Below, one piece after another: positions 55,404 through 64,000 of a stretch of DNA of 64,000 nt (position 1 is its first letter; each line of letters opens with the position of its first letter). The position numbers and the translations under genes were made by a program. The notes beneath the pieces are model-generated. The model saw only the letters and a program-made list of their open reading frames with translations. It was not told the origin of the DNA and did no database searches. The DNA lies in contig CM030368.1 in NCBI GenBank assembly GCA_017893485.1, forward strand, positions 179,052,504 through 179,116,503. The letters run 5' to 3'. This DNA is from Hemerocallis citrina (taxonomy: Eukaryota; Streptophyta; Magnoliopsida; Asparagales; Asphodelaceae).

Positions 55404-58128
55404 GTAGGGTCTGCCATCTACTTGGGTATAGGAGCGTTTGTATAAGACTCTCTCAACAAGGGTGTACTGCTCCGCTCTCGTTCGGATTCAGCGAGCTTCT
55501 TTAAGATCATGGGGAAGGCTCCCGTCTCTGAGGAACTCGATCAAAGGCTTCATCCAGTTATCCTTGAGTTGGACAGGTAACGACTCCATTGAGTCGGGGA
55601 CTTCTTCTTCGATACTGGGCCTTAGGAGAACTTCGATCAGGACGATCTGCTCGAGACCTTGAGAGGAGAAAGAGGCTAGTTTTGAGAGGGCATCTGCTTG
55701 GGCGTTCTCATCTCTAGGGATCCTCTAGAGTTGTGGCTCTTCGAACGAAGCCATGAGACTTTGGACCTTGGCTAGGTACTTGGCCATTCGGTCGTCTCGC
55801 GCCTCGTATTCTCCTAAGACCTGTTTCACCACGAGCTGAGAGTCACTGAATATTCGGACACGCTGCGCTCCTGCCTTGCGAGCCATGCCCAGGCCTGTTG
55901 TTAGGGCTTCATACTCAGCTTCGTTATTGGAAGCTTTGAAATTGATGCGGAGGGAGTATTGGAGAACGAAATTATCGGGGCCTGCCAGAATAACTCCGGC
56001 TCCGCTCCCTTCGGCGCAAGAAGATCCATCTACATATACTGTCTAGATGGGAGGTCCATCTGCTGCTTGACTTACTTCTGGGATTATGCTTTCCACTATA
56101 AATTCGACTAGGGCTTGGGCCTTGATAGCTGTCCGAGGCTGATAAGATATGTCGTGTTGACTCAGCTCGATTGACCACTTCATTAGACGTCCGAAGGTCT
56201 CGGGCTTATGTAGGACCTGCTTAAGCGGCTGGTCGGTAAGGACGACCACCGAATGGAATTGAAAATAGGGGCGGAGCTTCCTGGCTGCCATAACCAAGGC
56301 ATAGGCTATCTTTTCCAATCTCGGATAGCGGAGCTCGGCATCTCTAAGGACCTTGCTCACATAATAGATAGGCTTCTGAGCCTTGTATTCTTCCCTCACT
56401 AGGACAGCACTGAGGGTTTGCTTGGAGGCAGCGAGGTAGAGGTAAAGGATTTCCCGAGTGTTGGCTTGCTGAGGACGGGGGGGTTGACCAAATAGGCTTT
56501 CAGTTGGTCGAACGATTCTTGCTGCTACGGGCCCCACTCGAAGTCCCTCAGGCCCCCCTGAGGGCTTTAAAGAAAGAGAGACACTTTTCCCCTGACTTGG
56601 ACAGGAAGCGCCATATAGCCGCGAGGCGTCCTGTAAGCTTTTGCACTTCCTTCACATTTGTAGGAGGAGCCATATTGAGGATGACTTTTATCTTCTCGGG
56701 GTTGGCCTCAATCCCCCTTTGACTGACCATAAAGCCCTAAAAATTTACCAGATGAGACCCCGAATACACACTTATTCGGGTTTAGTCTTATATTATGCTT
56801 CCTCAACATGTCGAAGGCTTCTTGGACGGTCGGCGACATGGTCGGACCCCTAGATACTTTTTACTAGTATATCATCGACGTAAACCTCCATGTTCTGGCC
56901 GATCTGATTCTTGAAGACCTTATTGACGAGGCGTTGGTAGGTGGCACTGGCATTTTTGAGCCCGAAGGGCATTACTCTATAGCAGTAGAGGCCCTGATCT
57001 GTGACGAAGGACGTCTTCAGGATATTCGGGGGGAACATTCTGATTTGGTTGTATCGGAGAAGGCATCCATGAAGCTCAACAGCGTCATGGCTCGAAGTAG
57101 CGTCGATCAAGGTGTCGATGCTAGGGAGTGGGAAAGGATCCTTGGGGCATGCCTTGTTCAAGTCTGTAAAGTCGATGCAAATTCTCCAACTTCCATTGGC
57201 CTTCTTAACCATAACAATGTTAGAAAGCCACTCGGGATAATTGACCTCTTGTATGAACCGGGCTTTGAGGAGCTTCTCCACTGCTTCCTTTATATCTTAC
57301 TGGCGCTCAGGGGCAAACTTTCGCCTCTTCTGCTGGACCGGCTTGGACCCCGGAGCAACGCTTAGGTGGTGGACGAGGAAGCTCTTCGGAAATTCTCGGC
57401 ATGTCGGTTGCCGACCTTGCAAAGAGGTCATGGTTCTTCTTGATGCACTAGACTATGTCGGAACAGAGGGCAGAGGGGAGGGTCTTGCTGATGAAGAATT
57501 TGCGATTCGGATCTTGCTCCGAGAAGAGAACTTCTTCCAGCTCGTCTACCAGGTTCTCAAATAGGCTGAGTGTTCCCCTGGAGAATTTCAAGGGTCTCAA
57601 GGGAAAGGACGGGTCCTCCGGTCGAGGTCATATAGCATTTGCGGGCCATCTCCCGACTTCCCCTTACTTCCCCTACACCTGCCTTGGTGGGGAACTTCAT
57701 TTTTAGATGATAAGCTGACGGGACGACTTCTAAAGCAGCTAGGCCAGGTCAACCTAGGATCACATTGTAAGTGGCGGGGACGTCGACAACCATGAAGTCC
57801 ATTGGCTCCGTTCGGGTAGTAGGAGTTTTGCCAGCAGTTACGTCGAGGGTTATAACACCTTCGATCATCACTGGCACTCCCGTGAACCCATGGAGAGTAT
57901 AGCCGGCGGGTTTGAGGTATCCTGCGATAATTTGAGCCCTCGGAAGGCCACCAGGAAGAGGATGTTGACAGAACTGTCGTTATCCACTAGAATTCTTTCC
58001 ACTTTGGAGTTTGCCATGTGGAGATTAATCACCAGCGCACCACAGTGAGGGGTTCGGACACCCTCTAGATCTTCATCCGAGAAAGTAACCAGGACTCCAA
58101 GACCTTTGGGAGAGGGTATGCTGTGCAC
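55404..58128 (-). pseudogene. Tat element 2 protease, RT and RNases H (broken)
   Basis: The protease segment near 58000 reads LVDNDSSVNILF; element 1 has VDNGSS, so the active-site glycine is aspartate here. RT is recognised at 56850-57281 by VVMVKKANGSWRICIDFTDL, MPFGLKNAS and the active-site YVDD just above 56866; FMDAFSGYNQ is disrupted by a frameshift. Gypsy RNase H lies at 56043-56537 (LYLAASKQTLSAVL to LVEFIVE). The archaeal-type RNase H at about 55640-56040 keeps the NNEAEYEAL and SDSQLVVKQ motifs in pieces. Many stops. Confidence 0.87.
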
Positions 58129-60043
58129 CGAATTGACTTCCCTGATGAAAGCCTTTCGAGATGAGTTAGAGGAGGACCTTCGTGGATAAGGTGCAAGATG
58201 CGCTCTTCTTCGAACTCGGGAGTCTCGTCACATCTCTCGGGCCGCTTGTTAGCCCCCCTGGGGGGTGGAGGAAGATCAACCCGGTCCTTTCTTACAAACT
58301 TGGAGAGCTGCCCTCTCTGAATAAAGGCTTCGATCTCATTCTTCAGGGCTCGACAGTCATTGGTGTCGTGGCCGTGGTCTCAATGGTAGCGGCACCACTT
58401 CTCCTTATCCCTCTTCTTCCCTGGAGTATTCATCTTCGGGGCAGGAGGCAGGATCCCTTCTTTCTCTACCTCCATGAGAATAGTTGAAACATTGGCATTG
58501 AGAGGAGTAAACGTTTCAAATCTAGGAGGTGGACGACGCTGACCCCCGTTGTCCTTCTGGAGCTTTTTAGCTCCCTCGTCTTCAGCGGCCTTCCTCTTAT
58601 TTCCAGAAGAGGATCCCTCGAATGTGGGGGCGATGTTCAGCCTCCTCCACCCAGATGTACTTCTCGCTTCTGAGAAGGTGGTCGGAGAAGTCTCGCGGGG
58701 GCTTCTTGGCTAGGGAGGATCGGAGGTTCGAGTTGAGGACATTGGACTGGAAGGCTGCTGCAGCGACCGATTGGTTGAGGGAGGCGATGGACCTGGCTTC
58801 CGCGGTAAACCGCTTGACATAATCTCTTAACTTCTCGCCCTTCTTCTGATTGAGGAAGAGTAGTGAAATACTCGTATTTCCGGAGCGGCGGCTGCTCACG
58901 AAGTGGGTTATGAAGAGGGTCCCGAACTGTTCAAAAGAGAAGATGGATGATGGGGCGAGGCGAGAGTACCATTCCCGAGCCGGGCATTTGAGAGTGGCTG
59001 GGAAAGTCTTGCATAGGACGGCATCGGAGGCTTGATGGATCATCCTGAGAGTTTTGAAACTCTCGATGTGATCCATGGGATTTGACTCCCCTGTATGTCT
59101 CGAACTGCGGGGGCTTGAAGTTTGCTGGAACGGGTGCCTTCATGATGGTTCGAGAAAACGGAGGTCTGCTTGGTCCCTATCGAGTTGACCGAGGCGCCTC
59201 TCCATCTCGTGGAGATGGCGGTAGACGGCATCATCCCTTCGACGGTATCTTGGTGAGCATCTGGACTTGTCTTCGTATGAAGGGGAGCGTGGGCTACGAC
59301 GTAGGTAGCTCGGAGACTGGTGAAGGCTAGGAATATGATGGCGGTGGCTCGGAGCTTGAGGAGGACTGAGGGACCGATGGCGAGGGCTCCGAACCGGCGG
59401 AGGAGTGGGGCCCTCTGAACATTATTGTTGTTGTTTGGCTGGAGATTGAGGGCCTGCAAGATTGTTGCCTGGAACTCTTGGAATTCTGCTTGGGTGATAG
59501 GTATGTTCTGGTCCCTCTGGGGCTGCCGACCAGCGGGAGAGTGATGCCTTCTTTGACGGTACTCAGGGGACTCCCTCCGCCTCCTATGAAGAGGGGACCT
59601 CCTGTGGTCACGACGGCGAGGAGATTGTGCATTTGGACGTTCTGAGCGGGAGACTCCCTTACGGCCCACCTTTCATCTAAACGGTGGCGAAGGTCCTCAT
59701 CTTTTTTCCGGTTGATGATGACGTTGCGGAGGTCTTCTGAGGGCCAAGGGTTATGGGATGCCATGGAGTCGGTTGAATGGTTATGTACGGAGATATGATC
59801 GTGGTGAAGAGGTTGCTTCTGAAGGTGAGGATGAAAGGTCCCTATACTAGCGTTCTAGAGCCCGAGTGGAGCCTGCTGGTGTTGAAGTTTTTGGGGAGGA
59901 GGCTGCCCCTGCTGCAGCGGCTGATCGGGTTGAGGAGGGAGCTGTCCCTGAGGCTGGATGGGTTGGAGAGGAGCCTCCGGTTGTGGTTGAGGAGGAGTGG
60001 GTCCACGGTTGGACCCTCTAGATTTCAGCTTTCTTGGTGGCAT
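58129..60043 (-). pseudogene. Tat element 2 gag (broken)
   Basis: Starts MPPRKLKSRGSNRG at 60043. The N-terminal Pro/Gln-rich part, SEDLRNVIINRKKDEDLRHRLDER (split across frames), the gag core (FPATLKCPAREWYSRL, 58597-59076) and the remains of the RYH-x-DHGHDTNDC motif near 58370-58400 follow in order but need several frame changes. Confidence 0.87.
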
Positions 60044-60092
60044 GGCTGGAGGCGGTACTGACCGGTGGAAGAGGTTGGACTTCTATTCGTGG

Positions 60093-60112
60093 TTCCCACA
60101 GACGGTGCCAAT
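60093..60112 (-). promoter_or_regulatory. Primer-binding site of Tat element 2
   Basis: The minus strand reads ATTGGCACCGTCTGTGGGAA, one base inside the LTR end at 60114 and aligned with the PBS of element 1. Confidence 0.75.
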
Positions 60113-60113
60113 C

Positions 60114-60678
60114 TGTTGCCGCTGAAATCGGTGTAGGGGCAAACCGATAGATTTGTGGATTCGAAGAAAGTTGAATAGTCAAACCTGAACACCTTCACCG
60201 GAGCTTGACTGAGATTCTCCCGCTGTTGACCTGCAAAAAGTGCAAAACACCGGGGTTGATTCCGGCGATGCACCCTCCGACGCTCTAGTCAGTAATCAGA
60301 AAGATTATGAAAGAACTTTGATTGGCAAAAGAATGATTACCTTGTAACAGTGGGGGATGGGGGGTATTTATAGCCGCCTTAGGAACCAGTTTCAGGATAA
60401 GATCAAATCCCTACTTTCCAGTGAATGGATAGAAGTGATCAGGACTGTTGATCAAGGACAATCATAAACCCTAATTCTATCCAGCTGGACTGGGTTTCTT
60501 GCTAGTTGGAACCCGCACCCAGTAAGACGGATCCGTTTATGGGTTATTGGGCCTTTGGAAGAAGGCCCAGTTCCCATTTCGGACCCGTTTGTAGGTGAAA
60601 TTACCATTTTATCCCCGAGTTTTAAGATTTGTGCTCGATTTGAATGGTCCCGATTTAACCCTATTTTTAGCCATATCA
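60114..60678 (-). repeat. 5' LTR of Tat element 2
   Basis: The minus strand runs TGATATGGCTAAAAATAGGG to CGGCAACA; 565 bp, aligned end to end with 44053-44617. Confidence 0.93.
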
Positions 60679-63030
60679 GTATCAATAAGAATAGAAATAG
60701 CCATGTAAATAAAAATAATAATACTAATAATAACAATTGGTAATAATAATGACAATATGAATAAAAGTATTAACAGTAGTAACATCAATCCTCAGAATAA
60801 TATCCGTATATAAAAATAGTAATTTGTTGAAATAGTTCCAATCAGTAATAATATTCTTTGAGGGTTAAAAACGCAACAGTTGATCAAGTAGAAATAGAGA
60901 CAAGATTTATTCGAAATAATTATAACTATTGCTTACAAAATGTTTTAACTAAGAACTCAAAACGAATCTAACAATAACAATTTTATAAATCTCGAAAAAC
61001 AGAAAAATACTCAGAAAATACGTATTTGTGGAAATAAGGGTTACAGGTTTGGTGTGTGAGAGAAGGAGATTGCAGATCAGAGGCTTAGGATTGTTGGTTT
61101 AGGATTCGCAAAATTTGTTTTGTTATTTGAGGATGAGAGGAGTATTTTGGATAATAAGATTAAGTTTCTAACTAACATTCTCAGAGATGTTTAAGATCTA
61201 CCAAACATGTTTTAAACATTTATTGGAATCATAAATCCTAGGAAACATAAATCCCAGGATTTATGATTCCTAGGAGCCAAAAAAAATCCTTGTACCAAAA
61301 GCCCCCTTTTAACCTCTTCCATATCCTTTCAAACCCAAAACCCAAACCCAAAAACCCAAAACCCAAATCCAAGTCCAAGTCCAAACCCAAATGTATTTAT
61401 GATTTCCAAACCCAAATATGACTAAATTTCACATTGACATGAAATGCATGTATAAATTAGAAAAAAAATAGTGTTAAACATGTCAAGTGATTTTTCGTAG
61501 ATGTTAAGAAAAGTTAGAGGAATCACATACTGGAAGTGTAAACAATCAATTTAAAAGTCATGAAAATACCTACCAAAAGGTAAAAACTCAAGAGGGATAG
61601 GGGTTAACTGGTTAAGTAAATATAGAACCCAAAAGTAAGAAGATGGTAATAAATTGAGAATGAGAACGATACTAACATGGAGAAAAAAAAAAGAGTTCTT
61701 CTGTGATACAGATTCTTAACTATCTTAATCACTTTTAGACAGCCCCTATAAAAGTGGAGTTAATTTCTATGTTCTTTTTCTTTCAAATCAGGTTAGTTTC
61801 GGTATTATCTTGTTAAAGAAACCAATAAATAAGGACTGCTACTTTGTTGGTTTTCTCTTTGTTAGAAAAATATTCTTATGATCAAAATTGTATATGATTT
61901 AATATAGGGAGTAAAACTAACTATTGGATCATCTCAAATAATGTGTTGGATATTGAGATATCTTATAATCAGTAGTTTTTAATTCCTTGATTTGGATTAC
62001 TGAGTTATGGATTAAATAAAAAAATATCAAATTTAAATTAATACTAAACTCAAATATCAAATTAACACCAAACTGTGCACCAAATTCATCTGAAAAAGTT
62101 GCCAGATTCTCAACAATTGCTTTATTATATGAAATAAGTTTAATAAATTTTCCTTGAATACTGCTTGTAAACCATTGAACAATTTTTTTATACCTAATAA
62201 CAACAAATTTTAACATTAGACAATTTTTTTTTGATATATATACATGTAAATGTGAACAAAGAAAGTCAATTTAGTCTTGAACATTACATTATTACAATCT
62301 TCAACGATAAAAATAGTATAGAGTCTTACGTAATAAGTTCATCACAAGAGAACTTACTTTTAAGTCTCAACACTTAATATTTTTCCACATTTCCCTTTAT
62401 CTACATTTCGATTATGTCCTCTTGCCGGTTTTAAAAAAAAATAAAAAATTCAGTCTCCTCTTGTTTACTAACTTCATTATAATTCTCTTTCTCCTCGCCA
62501 TTTTCTATTTTCTACATCTAGTGTGAAAATAAAAAATCGGTTAAAATAATAAATGTATATTACACAATAACAAGAAAAGTACTTAAAATTTGTATTTAGT
62601 GTTAATTAGATCAATGTGGTTAAATAGTATCACATTTAGCACTTATAAAAAAAAGAAATTATTGAAGAAGAAATGTGAGAGAGAAATTAAGGAGAGAATA
62701 TTTGAAATGATGAAAATCGTCCCTTTTTTCTTAATAAATTTTTATCACCTATTAAAATAAATATTACAAATCGTCCGACTGTGAGTGAATATAGGATAGT
62801 TCCAAAAAATATTAAGAAGTTATGTTAGTTGGAGGTTTGAATTCTAAAAAAATCCAAAACCAAAAAAAAAACAAAAAAGAAGGAAAGAAGGAAAGAAAGA
62901 AAGAAAAAAAGAACAAGACATAAACGAAGTTCCAACAACATATTAGGAGTTCGACTGGTCCAAACACAGACCACCACCAACGTGCGCCATCAAAAGCCAG
63001 ATAATAATTGGTAGCTCAGCTGTCTGTCTC
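60679..63030. other. AT-rich non-coding sequence between Tat element 2 and the DeSI-like gene
   Basis: 60684-61185 continues the LTR-like sequence interrupted at 44047. A perfect inverted repeat lies at 61225-61239/61256-61270 and a (CCCAAAA)-like run at 61333-61395. From 61400 it is AT-rich without supported genes; the minus-strand frame at 61929-62216 matches nothing I recognise and has AT-driven composition. Purine-rich (GAAA)n tracts occur near 62880-62915. The last few hundred bases should hold the promoter of the gene at 63169. Confidence 0.6.
61225..61270. repeat. Perfect 15-bp inverted repeat
   Basis: GGAATCATAAATCCT and AGGATTTATGATTCC separated by 16 bases. It may be the end of a small DNA transposon; no partner or target duplication was identified. 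Confidence 0.7.
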
Positions 63031-63168
63031 TCTGCCAGTCTAAATTCCTCCATTCCTTTCTCTCTCTCTCGTCTTTCTCCTTCCTCCCTTTTCTGCATCA
63101 CCTTTCCAAAAGCCCTAAAACCTAGATTCTGAATCCTCCCCTTTCTTTTCTAGGGTTTTAATTCAATC

Positions 63169-63307
63169 ATGGGTTGCATCTTCTCATCGGCTTCCTCTGA
63201 TGAAAACCCAGATGGTGCTCCAGTCGTGCTCAATGTATACGATCTCACACCGCTGAACAACTACATGTACTGGTGCGGCCTCGGCATCTTCCACTCCGGA
63301 ATCGAAG
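63169..63307 (+). CDS. DeSI-like (PPPDE thiol peptidase) protein, exon 1
   Basis: Starts MGCIFSSASSDENPDG, then VVLNVYDLTPLNNYMYWCG and GIFHSGIE, the N-terminal half of plant DeSI-like proteins (PPPDE family, cysteine proteases related to deSUMOylating isopeptidases). H42 in GIFHSGI corresponds to the family's catalytic histidine; the catalytic cysteine would be in a later exon outside the window. The exon ends ATCGAAG before GTAATC (phase 1). Gly2-Cys3 after the start suggests N-myristoylation and possibly palmitoylation, hence membrane attachment (inference). A CT-rich 5' UTR precedes it (63030-63168). Confidence 0.85.
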
Positions 63308-63873
63308 GTAATCATCATCATCAGTCCCTGATTTGGTATTTGATTCATTGTTATCTTCTTTTTTTTAGAATGGGTATGAATATATTTAGATAGGAAGGAA
63401 TTGGCATCAAATAGAATTGATGTAGAGATTCTAATGGGAAAATGGAAATGCTGCCTCTCCAATTGGAGCTTATGGAAGTAGAAGCGTACTGTTGGATTCA
63501 TCTAGGACTGAAAGAAGTCATCTTGTGAAAAAAAAAAACATAAAGACGTTGTTAGATGTAAGTGTAAAACTCGGAGTCCTTACCACAATTCTGGAGTTTT
63601 GGTGCAGTGGCATGGTTTCTCACATGGTAGTGGAGCAACCCACATTCAAATCTCACTGGCTATGCCATGTTAAATGTGGATCAAAAAAATTTATGCTGCG
63701 TAAAGTTTTGGTTCAGTTGTAGGATATTTCAGAAGTAGCCAAAAATTAAGAAAAATATGTTACCATAATAACGAATTCCAAGACGTGCAGCTGTAGAAAA
63801 AGAAGAGCTTCCTTTTGAATTCCTTTGATCCTTTGCAAAATAATACATTTGTCTAAAACGTTTAATTCTCTAG
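63308..63873 (+). other. Intron 1 of the DeSI-like gene (part), with a possible SINE
   Basis: AT-rich intron starting GTAATC. At 63599-63654 an A-box-like TTGGTGCAGTGG and a B-box-like CATTCAAATCTC, 33 bases apart, suggest a tRNA-derived SINE head on the plus strand, but no tail or target duplication was recognised. Apparent ORFs here are intronic. Confidence 0.5.
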
Positions 63874-64000
63874 TTTTTTTTTAATTTTTTTTAAGGGAAA
63901 GGTAGAGTATAGCCGCCCATTTTCATTAATTTGGAGTTAACAAAACAAACCCAGAGTACTGAGTAATGTACAACAAAACTACAAAGAAGGAAATAAAAAC
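63874..64000 (-). mobile_element. LINE 3' end inserted antisense in intron 1 (runs off the window)
   Basis: On the minus strand the sequence ends AATTAATGAAAATGGGCGGC ... CTCTACCTTTCCCTT followed by A-runs (T-runs at 63874-63892 on the plus strand). This parallels the L1 tail at 12758-12804 (TTATTAATGAAACAGGGTGG ... CACCTTTTACTTC, A-run). It is a related L1 3' UTR in a new site. The rest lies beyond 64000. Confidence 0.65.

Larger units (their letters stand above)
44053..60678 (-). mobile_element. Tat-lineage Ty3/gypsy element 2, with target duplication
   Basis: Flanked by GTATC (44048-44052 and 60679-60683), the same five bases as element 1. The LTRs are 565 bp and differ at about 33 positions by hand count (5.8%), so it is roughly five times older than element 1. 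It is 16.6 kb. Minus-strand order: 5' LTR, PBS, gag, protease, RT, both RNases H, integrase, tandem array of about 116 bp units, antisense gene (plus strand), 250-bp array, PPT, 3' LTR. All coding parts are damaged. Confidence 0.93.

Noticed and set aside
40062..61310. One large DNA transposon with ends near 40062 and 61190-61310
   Set aside because: The ends share only short strings (tgtttagtag / tgtttggtag and ctgagaat.tta); no convincing terminal inverted repeat or target duplication was found.
61333..61395. Interstitial telomere repeat
   Set aside because: The unit is CCCAAAA-like, not the plant CCCTAAA.
61929..62216. Minus-strand 95-codon frame
   Set aside because: AT-rich composition, no recognisable domain, no promoter or splice evidence.

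Overview
The window is plant nuclear DNA, probably from a eudicot with a large, repeat-rich genome. It is almost entirely nested retrotransposons. The only host gene I can support is the first exon of a DeSI-like (PPPDE) gene at 63169-63307, which runs off the right edge. No rRNA, tRNA gene, CRISPR array or prokaryotic feature was seen.

Layout. 1-1147: fragments of one Ty3/gypsy LTR family, with a fold-back inversion and (TA)n and (AAT)n tracts. 1148-4246: a 2.76 kb LTR plus the integrase C-terminus and chromodomain of a minus-strand chromovirus. 4247-7077: a minus-strand Ty1/copia element keeping gag and protease but no RT. 7078-36485: a minus-strand non-autonomous LTR element with very long LTRs, a tRNA-iMet-type PBS and only about 0.8 kb of non-coding interior. 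It hosts an L1 LINE (8127-12804, 16-bp target duplication), a 173-bp Mutator-like MITE (35586-35758, 9-bp duplication) and Tat element 1 (16023-34766). Tat element 1 carries a solo LTR (28157-31622). 36486-40020: further LTR and copia remnants. 40021-44047: unclassified low-complexity and LTR-like sequence, continuing at 60679 after Tat element 2 (44053-60678, minus strand). 61190-63168: AT-rich intergenic DNA leading to the DeSI-like gene.

The two Tat-lineage Ty3/gypsy elements are the main interest. Both have 5-bp target duplications, paired LTRs, a tandem gypsy plus archaeal-type RNase H, and a D,D-35-E integrase. By hand count the LTR pairs differ at 7/589 sites (element 1) and about 33/565 sites (element 2). 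Both also carry, on the strand opposite gag-pol, a spliced gene with its own TATA box, two short introns at conserved positions and phases, and a product of an N-terminal domain followed by coiled coils. Extra antisense ORFs are known in Tat-lineage elements. What I find notable here is a possible set of alternative 3' terminal exons, each with a phase-0 acceptor, its own stop and its own poly(A) signal (three in element 1, two in element 2). Homologous tandem arrays lie in fixed places: one between the convergent ends of pol and the antisense gene, and one upstream of the antisense promoter. In element 2 the upstream array holds about 14 units of 250 bp, nine of them with an intact CCACGTGG G-box palindrome.

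All gag-pol copies are broken by stops or frameshifts. The antisense gene of element 1 is almost open (one suspected stop); that of element 2 has decayed.
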